64,000 bases of DNA from Cycas panzhihuaensis (GCA_023213395.1 CM041465.1:96913741-96977740); one strand, 5' to 3'. Counted from the stretch's first letter, positions 22,920 to 33,502 are shown. Notes: generated from the sequence alone by a model not told the origin. Translations and numbers: made by a program.

Positions 22920-23182
22920 TGTTGACTGGGAGATTCCACACCCTTGTGGAATCAATGCACTTGTCAAGGTTACACAGCGCTATAGTCTAGTTTCAAGATA
23001 CTGTCAACATGGTCATTCTCATACATTCCACATACATTCCATATATAATTCATAGAATGGTACAGTGATGCAATCAATACATACTCAGCAAATCATCATC
23101 ACAACACCGAGAATACAACAATTTCCACGTAACTCTTCCTTTTATTAAGTCAATAGTTTATTTATACAAAGACTGGAATGCA
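22920..23182 (-). repeat. Partial LTR (3' end) in inverted orientation
   Basis: About 263 bp matching the reverse complement of the end of the B LTRs (about 18992-19254). It ends in the middle of the LTR next to + strand pol sequence. Confidence 0.8.
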
Positions 23183-23189
23183 TTTAAAT

Positions 23190-24865
23190 ACATCAGAATA
23201 ATGAGCATCAAACTAGAACAACATTTAACAGATCAGGAAACAGTAGAATCCATACATAGTGAAGAAGAAGAAATTATGAATTATCCTGCAGAGTTCTGAG
23301 TAATTCCTTTGTTGGAAAAAGAAAAGTAGAAGATGCCCCAGGGCACAAAACCGAAAATATAGAAGATATGGGTATAACGAAGTTGAAAGCTACAAAAATT
23401 AATGTTGGTAGTTCATAAAATCCTAAGCTTATTCGAATTGGAAACTATTGGGATTCCCAAACGGTAGCAGAAGCTCAACAGTTATTCGAAGAATTCCATG
23501 ATGTGTTCGCATGGTCATATAAAGACCTGAAAGGTATTCCTCTAGAGATAGGAATGCATCATATTGATCTAGTAGAGGATGCTAAACTAGTAAAACAACA
23601 ACCATACTAGATGAATCCAAAATACAAAGAAAAAGTAAAAGCAGAACTTGATAAAATGTTGGAAGTAGGTTATATATATGAAATCGACTACAGTGACTGG
23701 GTGAGCCCTGTAGTAGTAGTTCCCAAGAAAAATGGGAAAATTCGTGTCTGTGGATTACAGACAGTTGAATAAAGTGATGAAAAAAGATCCATTTCCGTTA
23801 CCTTTCACGAAAGATATTTTGGAAGCAGTTGGAGGGAATGAAATCTATTCATTCACAGACGGATTTAGTGCATACAATCAAGTGCAGATTGCCCCAAAAG
23901 ATCAGGCAAAGACAACATTCATAACAGAATGGGGTACGTATGCCTATAAGGTAATGACATTTGGTCTTACGAATGCACCAGCAACATTTTAGCGAATTGT
24001 GATTAATATTTTTTGAAAATTTATTGGAGAAAAAGTTGTTGTATTCCTAGACGATTGGACATTGTATGGGTTAATGAAAAATCATATGGAAAACTTGAGA
24101 GAAATGTTGCAAATCTGTCGAGAAAATAAACTGTGTCTCAATCCAAAAAAGTGTACATTTCTGGTACCCTTTGGAAACCTCCTAGGGCATATAGTCAGCA
24201 AAGAAGGATTGCTGACAGATCCAAAGAAAAGTGTACGCCATTCTACACTTTCCGACATCGAGTACGAGGAAGCGGTGAAAGGTTTTACGGGTTTGACAGA
24301 TATTATAGAAAATTCATCGGAGGATATGCATATATATACGGACCTCGGAAGAGTTGCTAAAAAGAATATTGAATGGATATGGAGACGATCGACAGCGAGC
24401 ATTCGAAACATTGAAACAGGCCATTGTAGCAGTGCCTATACTGCGATTCCCAGATTGGAAGAAAACTTTTCACGTACATGTGGATGCGTCATAATATGCT
24501 ATTGGATGCATATTGGCACAACCCAGCGATGATAAAATGAATGATCCAATCTATTTTGCCAGTCGGAAACTTACGAGAGCTGAGCAGAATTATACGATGA
24601 CGGAAAGGGAAGCACTCGGCATGGTTTATGCATTACAAAAGTTTCGACATTATCTGTTATCCAATCCATTCCTGTTTTTCGTCGACCACCAAGCCTTGAT
24701 GTATCTAGTAAATAAACCCATTATGCGAGGAAGGATCAGCAGATGGTTAATGTTGTTTCAAGAATTCTCATTCAAAATCATTGTGAAACCTGGCAAAGCA
24801 CACATCATTCGGATCAACGTCGAGAATCAAAAACGGAGAGAAAGCCACGGGAATACCAGATGATT
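23190..24865 (+). pseudogene. pol: Reverse transcriptase and RNase H of element B
   Basis: A linker (about 23190-23400, like the minus-strand copy at 46741-46514) leads into RT. It then reads VSPVVVVPKKNGK (23700), VDYRQLNKV (frame from 23732), IYSFTDGFSAYNQVQ with the first catalytic Asp, ApvTF-type thumb entry, and VVVFLDDWTLYG, the YxDD box as Phe-Leu-Asp-Asp. RNase H follows with MHIGTTQ..., YFASRKLTRAEQNYTMTEREAL (catalytic Glu in the helix) and FFVDHQALMYLVNKP (third Asp) at 24513-24863. A stop ends the frame at 23992 and several frameshifts occur around 24230-24530. Compared with element A the domains are well kept. Confidence 0.85.
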
Positions 24866-24879
24866 TTCCAGACGCTCTA

Positions 24880-26132
24880 TTCGGCATAGATGCGGTTCAA
24901 TGATCGATATGAGGGAATACCAGAGTACCTAGCGACCGGTGAAGTGCCAGCAGAATTAGATCATACAGGGAAAAGAAATTTCATCAGAAAAGCAGAGTCG
25001 TATAAGCTTATCAGCGGTGAGTTGTACAAATTGGGGCCGGATGACATATTGCGACGTTATGTTCGGACATGAGCAGACGGATCATGTCCCAGGCACATGA
25101 AGGAGTAGCAGGTGGCCACATGGCGAAAAAGCTTGACGTCAGGATTCTGGTGGCCGTCAATGTTCAAAGATGTCAAAAAATAGATTCAAGCATACGATTA
25201 TTGCCAATGCGTGGGGAAACCTAATCGATAGGATTTCCAATTGTTACATCCCATAATACCTTTGGCACCGTTCGAAAGATGGGGACTCGACTTTGTGGGG
25301 CCAATCAAACTAGCAGTGCGGAGATCGAAAGCTCGATACATTCTGGTGGCAACCGATTATACGACAAAGTGGGTGGAAGCACGCACATTGAGAAAAGCTG
25401 ATGTAGAAAGCACAGCAAGATTTCTATATGAGGTAATAATCACGCGATTTGGATGCCCTTTGGAGATTGTCAGTGACCAAGGTTCCCACTTCCTCAACCA
25501 AATGATTGAAACATTGACAACCGCCTTCATGATTAGCCATCGGAAATCAACTCCCTACTATCCGAGAGCCAATGGTCAAGTGGAGAGCTCGAACAAGATA
25601 ATCAAAAACTGCTTGCGAAAGATATGCGACATCGGCAGATCGGATTAGGCTGAGAAGTTACCCTCCATACTATGGGCCTTTCGGACGACATATAAAATAT
25701 CAGTTGGACAGACCCCATTCCAGCTTGTATATGGCACGGAATCCATTCTTTCGATCGAGTTCGAGATACCCAGCTTACGAGTGGCAATACAATGTCAATT
25801 AGATGATCTCCAGTCCTTGGAACGATGACTGGAAGATTTAATACGGTTGGAAGAGAAACGACACCTAGCAAACTGGTTGTAACATATAGAAAAGCAGCGA
25901 CAAAAAGCGTGGCATGACCGCCATCTGCGAAAACCACAATTCAACGAAGGTGACCAAGTATTGCTGTATGACAGCAAATTCAAAACGCACCCCGAGAAAC
26001 TCAAGATACGGTGGTTGGGACCATACATCGCAGAAAGAATTTTCGAGAATGGATCGGCGCAACTTCAAAAAATCGACAGACCTCTGCTACCAACATGGGT
26101 AAATGGTAGCAGACTCAAGCCTTACATTAAGT
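24880..26132 (+). pseudogene. Integrase of element B
   Basis: The N-terminal zinc region (24890-25230) is decayed. The catalytic core is open from 25241 to 25648 (135 codons) with all three acidic residues in context: WGLDFVGPI, IVSDQGSHF and NGQVESSNK. The C-terminal part runs through VLLYDSKFKTHPEKL and WLGPYI-type sequence near 25960-26030 in a shifted frame and ends around 26132 with LLPTWVNGSRLKPYI. No chromodomain is visible, consistent with a non-chromovirus lineage. Integrase inserts the cDNA into the host chromosome. Confidence 0.85.
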
Positions 26133-26384
26133 AGCCCAGCTTACCAACAGGATCAGCTGGTTGTACCATATCGTATTGCATGATGTTGAGACAACTAACT
26201 GCCTTGATACCGAGCCATGATCCAGTTTGGTATGGATACAAAAATAGAAAAAAAAAATTGGAAAAAATAAAAATAAGCAGTAACTCATTCTTGATATAAA
26301 TAGCAAGACATAATCTGAGAAAAATCAGAGGAAAATTCATCAGCATATAAGCAAATTACGATTATGCGTCTTAGAAAAGGTATG

Positions 26385-26950
26385 TTACAGTGCGTATAGT
26401 TGGAACAGTGATAAAAGTGGAAAATGCACTATACGTACCAAAGGAATTCACTAAAGTATGCATAGTTTAAAAAAGTGACTCGGAATTACACTATATGTAC
26501 CTGAAAAGTACGCGGACAGGTATGCATAGTATAAATAACTTTAAGTGGCTCAATTACATTATACGTACCTAAAAAGTATACAGACAGGTGCGCACACTGC
26601 AAAGGGGTGTTAGTTAAAATTTTACATTATACGTACCAATGAAGTACGTAATCAGGTACGCACTGTGTAAAAGATACTTAATTGATTGTTTACATTATAC
26701 GTACCAAAGGAAGTATGCAATAGAGTACACATAATGAAAACCTTTAACATTATACATACCAAGGGCACGTATAAGATAAAATACACAAAACGATAAATTA
26801 TTACGTACCTGCAAACATTCCCGTGTGGTACGCAGAGCGGAACGGACTATGGCACGCAAGGACTTGCTCGGGTACGTATCATAGTGCGCAAAATAGAGAA
26901 ACAACAAGCGTTCTACAGAGGTACGTACATACGGTTCTACTGGTATGCAT
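26385..26950 (+). repeat. ~65 bp period tandem array with GTAC motifs between integrase and 3' ORF
   Basis: At least six degenerate units start with ACATTATACGTACC or a near variant, at 26425, 26488, 26555, 26623, 26692 and 26747 (spacings 63, 67, 68, 69, 55). Each is followed by one or two GTACGCA/GTATGCA words, often in opposed orientation. The reverse-complement core GGTACGTATAAT is nearly the same as GGTACGTATGAT in the B LTRs. The array lies in the untranslated space between integrase and the 3' ORF. Confidence 0.8.
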
Positions 26951-28060
26951 TGGTTTCTTTCTTATCTCTGGAAATCCACAGCCATGATGAGGATAACAGG
27001 GTGCCAAGAGGCCTACATTCTGAAACTCAAACAGGATCTTCAAGCTCTACCAGCTGCATTTCAGACTAAGGTTAAGCAGGTAGGCTGGAAGGACTACATT
27101 TATTGTAACCTTATGTATTATGACCCAGAATTAATGGACCAAATCCTAATGGCCCTAAAAGCAGACAGCAGAAAGGTTAAAATGGACGCAGACATAGTCC
27201 ATACCATCACTGGACTTCCCAAGGAGGGAGAGGTTCCATTGGTAACAAAAAGGTCGGAGGTTGACAATGAAATGTAGCTGAGGGAACTATGCCAGCCTAA
27301 CACTCAAATAATGTCTGGTGGAATCAGGGTAGTTGACATTATAGATGACAAACTACAATGGGTGGCCAAAGTTATTAATTCCAGGTTTTTGTCAAAGAGG
27401 AAGTATACCTACATCCAGGGAGGCATGATGCAGGTATTATTAAAAATTAGGGATGGAGAAAAAATGAATTGGTCAGAAATTTTAGCAGAGAATATGAGGC
27501 AACAGTTACAGGAAATCCAGACACATCCATTCCGCCATCCTTCATTGCTTTTGGCAATGTTATTTTATCAGTGTCCGGAAGTTCAGTTGACCAGAACTAC
27601 CATTTCTCCTTGGGAACCAATCATCAAACAGTGGGTAGCAGAGTTCCCAGATACAACAACGAGTATAGAAGCCAAACAGAGAGTTCAAAAGCAAATGCAA
27701 AAGGTGCTTACCTGGTTACAAAAAACACCAGGAACACCTATTCCTCATCGGACGAAGCAAGCTGTTCATCGTCCCGGGAAGAGGAAGAAAGGGGAGGAGG
27801 AAACAGAAGAAGAAGAGGAGGAAGAAGCAGAAGCATCCCGGGAAGAGTGGGAAGACTTCCCAACAGCAGTAGAGGTCAAAGAACCCTCAGCACCTCCTAC
27901 ACCGCAAGATAAAGCGGGACCTATCATTCAGATGATTCAGGACTTGGAGGCAAGGTACAAAGCAGAGATTGCGGCCCTTTAGGAAAAAATAAAGGAGAAG
28001 GATGCTATTATTGCCACCCTGACACAGATCAATGAGGAAATTTTGGGAGGACTGAGGTAG
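26945..28060 (+). pseudogene. 3' ORF of element B, plant-transposon-protein-like with acidic coiled-coil tail
   Basis: One frame runs 372 codons with only two stops, both TAG (27275-27277 and 27980-27982), the best preserved gene in the window. Residues ~60-105 read MDADIVHTITGLPKEGEVP. Residues ~135-215 read VINSRFLSKRKYTYIQGGM and HPSLLLAMLFYQCPEV. This order resembles the family of putative plant transposon proteins / Athila ORF1-like domains (GLP motif, then a helical region, then PSLI-type helix); that link is from memory of the pattern. A Lys/Arg-rich and then Glu-rich segment (~275-310) precedes a final coiled coil (MIQDLEARYKAEIAAL). I see no signal peptide or membrane helix, so an envelope role is not supported. 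Copies with more damage are at 30990-31940 and 40810-41760. Confidence 0.6.
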
Positions 28061-28168
28061 CAGGAGCCGCCTTGAGACAGAGTGGGGGAGGGATACCTCG
28101 AAATTTTGATTTTTTGGAGTTTTGTTGAGCAAGGATGCTCAAACCCATAACTGTTGACCCGGGATAGA

Positions 28169-28980
28169 TGTTGGAGTCAAAAGTGATCCAATGGCTATAT
28201 GAGGACCAGAGGTAGGTTAGATAACCCGAGTTATGTAGGTACGGACTGTACGAAGGTACGCACAAGGCAAAACGGCAAAAAAATAAGCATTCTGGGTACG
28301 TATGATAGGTGCATACCTGGAATGGGTACGTATGACGTGCAGTGACGAGCGCGAGTAACCAAGCAGTGGCGGTATGCATGACTCTAGGAGACCAGTGAAG
28401 ACCTGTCGAGGTGCCAGACGTACGTACGGACATATGGACTCAAAGGAATAATTAATTAAGGATAAACAAGTGATTAAGTGAAAGGGTACGCATGACTGAA
28501 AGGGTACGGTTATGATAGGCAGTCATAACTCTTGACCAAAAGATGCAAGCATGAGTACTTAAGGAGGTACGCATGATTCACCTGGTTAGGGTGAGAGACA
28601 GATATCACAGGTACACAAGGGTGCATAAGACAGTACGCATGACAGCCATTTGGAGCATCACTGTATGATAAGTACCATCTAGGTACACATTATGTGAAAA
28701 GGCGTATGCTCTTTGGAATGCCTAGGAATGCATTCCAACCTCTGTGTAAATGAACTGTTGACTTAATAAAAGGAAGAGTTACATGGAAATTGGTGTATTC
28801 TCGGTGTTGTGATGATGATTTGCTGAGTATGTATTGATTTACATCATGTACCATTCTGTGAATTATATATGGAATGTATGAGAATGACCATGTTGACAGT
28901 ATCCTAAAACTAGACTATAGCGCTGTGTAACCTTAACAAGTGCATTGATTCCACAAGGGTGTGGAATCTCCCAGTCAACA
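28169..28980 (+). repeat. 3' LTR of element B
   Basis: It starts TGTTGGAGTC and ends CAGTCAACA. About 15 GTAC words lie in its first ~550 bp, where about two would be expected by chance. A purine-rich GGGATAGA lies directly before it, and a longer purine run lies at 28079-28095. Confidence 0.9.
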
Positions 28981-29230
28981 TACACAACATAGTATATCAT
29001 ATTGTATGTTATTGTAAGGATATTTTGTTAATATAATTTGAGGCACCTTAAGGGTACCATTCGATCCTGTGGAGGTGTTCTGTTTTGTTTGTTAATATCT
29101 TATTGCAGGTTCTATTTTCCAACATGGGCATCTATAGATATATAGATTTTAAGAAAGTGACAATAGAAATCTATTAGGCTAAGGAAGGCCTATATTTAGG
29201 TAAGGGTATTTGGGATGGGCCATTAGATGA
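28981..29230 (+). other. Right flank of element B
   Basis: The first five bases TACAC are the right target duplication. The next ~140 bases continue the LTR-like target described at 18375. The remainder up to 29230 has no recognisable content. Confidence 0.45.
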
Positions 29231-29955
29231 TGTTTCCTAGCTATTGGGAATGGACATGGGCAACTCAACTTAGGTAAGTATAGGTATGCTTCTATCCTCA
29301 CTCCCTCTAGCTTTAGAGATTATCGATAGAGGCACATTATGTATTGATTGGTTGATTGTGTAATCACTATATATTTGTTACCTGTTCATATTGCATCTTG
29401 ATACTTTTAGCCTATGACGACTCAAGATACACATCCTATGGAACTCAACAGCCCTCTTCCATTGTCTCCATAATGTCCCCAAGTGCTTTTAGCTCCTATA
29501 GCCTATCTTTGATTATTTCTTGGCACGACATAAACCCCTAACACCCCATCTAGGCTTGGTTGTTACCCTTATACATCACTTTTTTTTTTTTTTGGAGTCC
29601 TTTACCCTTGTTTCCTCGCCTATCATATTCCCTCTAGGTCCCATGACCTCTCCTTACTATCTTGTCATTACATTACTATCTTTTAGGGTCTAGGACCCCT
29701 CTTTGGGAAGTCTCTTAGGCTTTCCTCTTTTTGTTTTTCCTTAGTTTTAGTCACACCACTGTAAACTCTACAATACTGCTGCAAACTCTAGGGTACCATG
29801 AAGTTTGTTGTAGTGCGACTATTCAAAAGTATTTTTTTATCTGGCCATAGCTAATTTCACATTAAATGCAAAATTGCCACATGGCATTGGGCTGCTTCCT
29901 ACCCAGGGCAAATCCTAATCACCTACTAAGCTAGGGTTGGGTTTAAGGAAGGAGA
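29231..29955 (+). repeat. Truncated LTR of the element A family
   Basis: It begins TGTTTCCTAGCT exactly as the 3' LTR at 12889. It stays collinear with LTR positions 1-~720, including the GTAAACT hairpin zone and the CTAGGGTT-GG-TTTAA segment, and then stops. It is more divergent from the A LTRs than they are from each other, so it belongs to a related subfamily. A run of 14 T interrupts it at 29580. Confidence 0.7.
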
Positions 29956-30439
29956 TGGAGTTTGGTTGCACCTCAGTAAGAAAAGATTACAAGGTGAAGG
30001 CAAAAAGCTAAAACTTATATGTTATGGTCGAGTTAAGTCAATTATTGGGTCAAGCCTAGTACGGATGACAACCTAACATTGTATGGAATGCATACCATGA
30101 TGTAAGCATTGACTATTGTTTAATGAGATTATAGAGTTATGTGGAATCTATGTGTATGTAATAAGGAATGCATGATATCTATTATGTTTTATGATTGTGT
30201 TATGGACTTATGAGGCATAAGTTAGTATATGAATGTGTATATTGACCATGAACACACCTTAGAATACAATGGAAACCTTGACAAGTGGATATCTTAGTAG
30301 GACAGATACTAAGTCAATAGAACAAAGTTACAAAAAATCAAAAAATGGGAAAAAAATCAACCGTAACTCAGAAAATCATACACTTAAGCAAAATCATAGA
30401 CAAAAGAAAATATAATTTAGGTATCTATTCTAAGCAAAT

Positions 30440-30578
30440 ACATTATACATTCCAAATTTGGAATGGGAATGTAATGTACTAGTTAAAGAGGACCAAATAG
30501 AACAAAATACACTATATGCTCCACAAATGGAATATACTTGATAAAGGGATTAAATAGTCAAAATACAGATTATGTTCC
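30440..30578 (+). repeat. Short ~56-69 bp period array of element X
   Basis: Three units start ACATTATACATTCC (30440), ACACTATATGCTCC (30509) and ACAGATTATGTTCC (30565). Position and period match the B array at 26385-26950, but CGTACC is replaced by CATTCC/GCTCC, and GTACGCA by GGAATG. Confidence 0.65.
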
Positions 30579-30989
30579 TGAGACCATTCTGACAAAAGAA
30601 TTCACACTTGTTAGTGGTTATAACAGCTCAGATTTAGTATAGTTTTAATATTCAACAAGTGCTAGGTCATCATTAAGGGCAAATTACAATAAGGACACAT
30701 TCAACCCTACTTCCAACTGAACAAACACACAACATTCAAAGACACAATATACGTCCAGAGTAAATGAATAAACCAAGGTTTGTTAAATTCTCTTACATTT
30801 ATCTTGATTATTAAATTCTCAATTATACACATTCCCTTCCTTTGGCCATAGAATAAATATTGTGGGAATTTAAGAGACCTATTTATCCAAGCTGTAGGCA
30901 GAATTTCAAGAACTATTGGTCTCATTTCAAGGGAAAATTAAATAGGTAGGATGGGGGAATTTCATTCTAATGCCACCATTATATTGACA

Positions 30990-31940
30990 TTCTAAAGTCA
31001 TGGAGCAAATTTTAATAGCACTAAAATCAAATATAGACAAAATAGATCTTAATATAGAGTCTATTTATGTTATGGGACTTTCCAAGAAGGGAGAGACTCC
31101 AACAACCATAAAATGGTTAGAAATAGACCAAGAAGTATGGATTCATTTACTTTGCAATCCAAAAATCATATCCAAAAAGTATGGACAGTAAAAATCATTG
31201 TGGCAAAATTGCTTTCCAAACAAAAGCATTCTTACATTCTAAGTAGTATGATGGCCATTATACCTATGGTTCATGATGGGGTTTAGATGAACTGGTGTGA
31301 ATTCCTAGCAAATAGTATAGAGCAACAATTTAGAGAGCTATAGACCCACCCCTTTAGATACCCATCACTCTTATTGGCCATATTATTTTAATAGCGTTTA
31401 GATGCTAAACCTCCATACTTGCCCATTCATCCAGGAGAGCCTGCAATTAAGAAATGCATAAACATAATGCCTAATACCACTCAAGATCTAAAAATAAAGA
31501 AGCAAGTTAGGGCAAAATGGGTAAAATCCTAAAATGGATTCAGCATAAGCTTAGAACCCATTTTTCTTTATGACCAAAGTAAGTAAGCAAAAAGAGTACC
31601 AAGCGAAGATGGGAGCAGTTTGAGAAAGAAGTAACATTGGAAGAATGGGAGATGGAGCCCCCATACACATCAGTTGTTGAACCTAGAGAGGGTTTTATTC
31701 AGCATGCCTTGGAAGACAAAGGAAAATAAGTCACTATAAAGTGGAGATTGTAAATTTTCAAGAGAAGCTAAAAGAGAAAGATGCCATTATAGCTACCTTG
31801 ACATAGATTAACGAGGAATTGCTATGAGCAAATGAGATGCCAGGAGACCCAGAACTGTAGGGGCAATTCTGATTTAGAGAGGGAGGAGGAGAATACAAAT
31901 TTTTTGGAATTTTAAAGTTTGACCAAGGATGCTTAACCAT
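30990..31940 (+). pseudogene. 3' ORF relic of element X (unit 1)
   Basis: Homologous to the element B 3' ORF. From 31000 it reads MEQILIALKSNIDKIDLNIES then VMGLSKKGETPT, matching MDQILMALKAD and ITGLPKEGEVP of B. Stops and a deletion break the rest. The C-terminal coiled coil (ENEKLKEKDAIIAT-type) is still visible near 31755-31800 on the + strand. Confidence 0.6.
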
Positions 31941-31960
31941 TTTTGTTGAGTTGAGATAGA

Positions 31961-32728
31961 TGTTAGGGTCAAATTAGATACTTGTCTTCCCAAAGGAAGG
32001 AACACATGATGACTAAGGTTTAATATGACCACTAAATATAGGAGAATCATCTAACAAATGTCTAGAATGAAGAATGTAGGACTCAGGAATGAGAACAAGT
32101 AAACAGTGAGCATAGAACACTGTGTGTTCCATTGCAGGAATGCACAACAAATGTAAAATACATACAGAATAAATGTAGAATACATAGGGAGCAGATGTGG
32201 AATGCTCAAGGCAAAAGTGAGCCACATGGATATGATCATACAAATGCATATGCAGAGTAATCAATAGGCATGATGGTTAACTTGGGATTAATTAGCAAAG
32301 GACATGCATTATGGAAAGAGAACGATTGTGACTTCCAACCATAATTATTTCCCAATAGGCATGCATATCCTATTTAAACCTATTTCCATGGCCAATTTGG
32401 TGTGAGAGCTAAGTTGAGTGATCCATTGGGGCTTGGTCTGATATGGATAATTAACCAAGCAGTGTATAGATCCTATCATATGAAGGAATGCCATGTAAAC
32501 AGTGATTTTGTTTAATGAAATATCAAAGTTATGAGGAACTTATGTCTTCTATCTGTTGCCATTAATGTGATGATGAATGCATGATAACATATTGTAATTG
32601 TATTTATATTGTGCATTATGAGGCATAGCATAATACACTAACCCATATGTTGACCATAAGGCCACCCTAGACTATAGTGGAAACCCTTGATAACTGAATA
32701 TTTCAATAGGGAAGATATTAAGTCAACA
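31961..32728 (+). repeat. 3' LTR of element X (unit 1)
   Basis: It starts TGTTAGGGTC and ends AGTCAACA (768 bp). It carries GGAATG words near 32085, 32136, 32197 and 32484, and no GTAC that I could find. A TATA-like TATTTAAA lies at 32371-32378. It is inserted in, or joined to, a chromovirus integrase that resumes about 50 bases further on. Confidence 0.8.
32371..32378 (+). promoter_or_regulatory. Possible TATA box of the X LTR
   Basis: TATTTAAA about 350 bases before the LTR end; identical at 42190-42197 in unit 2. Confidence 0.35.
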
Positions 32729-32774
32729 TAATAAAGCAAAAGTAGTGGCAGGAAATTCTACCCTATGTAGAATT

Positions 32775-33440
32775 TTCTTATAATAAGAGCAAATATTTCT
32801 CAATAGAAATGTCACCATTTTGAACAATGTATGGGTATGAGCTATCTATTCCATTAGAACTTACTCTCTAAACACAACCAAGATTGGCTCAAGTATCGAC
32901 TGAAATGATTAATAATCAAATGCAACAAGAATTGGATGATTGTATAAACAATATGGAAAGGGCACAAGCAAGTGCAAAACTATATGCAGATTAGCATTGA
33001 AGCCCTCATAACTTCAATATTGGAGATAGAGTTTATTTTAAAGTATGACCAAATTCAAATCTTCTCACAGGAAAGTATACCAAACCCCACTAAGATATTG
33101 TGGACCATTTAAAGTCATTGAAAAGATAAATAAAGTAGCTTATTACTTATAATTGGCAGATCATATAAAGATACATCCAATATTTCACGTTACTTTCCTG
33201 AAATACACACTCTCCAAATTTGATAATAAGTTACTAGCTTATGTGGATGTGCAACAAGTTAACTAGGACTTGGTGGAACCAATAGTAGTACTAGATGTTC
33301 AAACTTGGAAACTATGAAATAGACAAATTAATAAGTATCTGATGCAATGGACCAATAAGCCCATTGAGGAAGCCACATGGGAGTTAACAAAATTTGTAAG
33401 AGAAGAAAAATGTTACAAGAGGGGTTCCCCCTTTGATATC
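32775..33440 (+). pseudogene. Chromovirus integrase C-terminus with chromodomain (unit 1)
   Basis: The end of the catalytic core reads MSPF-TMYGYE-SIPLEL (about 32815). It continues into the GPY/F module (IGDRVYFKV, then GPFKVIEKI in the unit 2 frame, then HPIFHVTFLKYTL) and a chromodomain-like end (EPIVVLDVQTWKL, then QWTNKPIEEATWEL). The order integrase-GPF-chromodomain defines plant chromoviruses. Isolated stops occur. A 39 bp segment present in unit 2 (about 43208-43246) is missing here. The upstream integrase and RT of this element are gone, apparently replaced by the X insertion. Confidence 0.75.
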
Positions 33441-33502
33441 TAAGACCCTCAATTTAATTTCAAAAGCTAAAGCCTAAAAGAAGGTTAAAAAAGTGTGCAT
33501 AA

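Larger units (their letters stand above)
19267..23182 (-). other. Inverted LTR-end/PBS/gag/protease block of element B
   Basis: Read on the minus strand this block contains, in order, the last ~263 bp of a B-type LTR (23182-22920), the tRNA-Glu PBS, gag, four knuckles, protease and the protease-RT linker. It is collinear with the minus-strand block Y (37140-40575). The left hinge is within a few bases of the PBS that follows the 5' LTR. At the right hinge the + strand pol resumes at a point only ~240 bases further along the Y order. See findings. Confidence 0.8.
18445..28980 (+). mobile_element. Complete Gypsy retrotransposon with internal inversion (element B)
   Basis: Two LTRs (810 and 812 bp) and a near-perfect 5 bp duplication bound a 10.5 kb element. 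Order on the + strand: LTR, PBS start, inverted block (protease-gag-PBS-LTR end, 19267-23182), RT, RNase H, integrase, a ~65 bp period array, a 3' ORF and LTR. The integrase keeps its Asp-Asp-Glu set. No chromodomain is visible, the PBS matches tRNA-Glu, and a plant-transposon-protein-like ORF follows pol. These point to a non-chromovirus plant Gypsy lineage (Athila/Tat side). About 9 substitutions in ~225 aligned bases of the LTRs make it much younger than element A. Confidence 0.85.
30015..32728 (+). mobile_element. Internally deleted Gypsy element X, sister family of B
   Basis: A partial 5' LTR (about 30015-30319, ending CAATA for CAACA) is followed directly by a short array (30440-30578), a 3' ORF relic (30990-31940) and a 3' LTR (31961-32728). 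gag and pol are missing. Its LTR and ORF are homologous to those of element B at low identity. The part from 30755 onward is included in the 9.8 kb tandem duplication. Confidence 0.65.

Noticed and set aside
19267-23182. Independent nested minus-strand element inserted into B
   Set aside because: It has only one partial LTR and no target duplication was found at its ends. Its two ends meet the LTR/PBS and pol at points that are neighbours in the normal element order, which favours an inversion during replication of B.
26385-26950. CRISPR-like array
   Set aside because: The units are degenerate over their whole length with no constant repeat/unique spacer pattern, and they lie inside a plant retrotransposon.
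26945-28060. Envelope gene of an endogenous retrovirus
   Set aside because: No signal peptide, no transmembrane helix and no cleavage site are seen; the charged coiled-coil architecture does not fit an envelope protein.
29580-29594. Poly-T run as a Pol III terminator of a SINE or tRNA-like gene
   Set aside because: No A and B box pair precedes it, and the run lies inside an A-family LTR fragment that is collinear on both sides.
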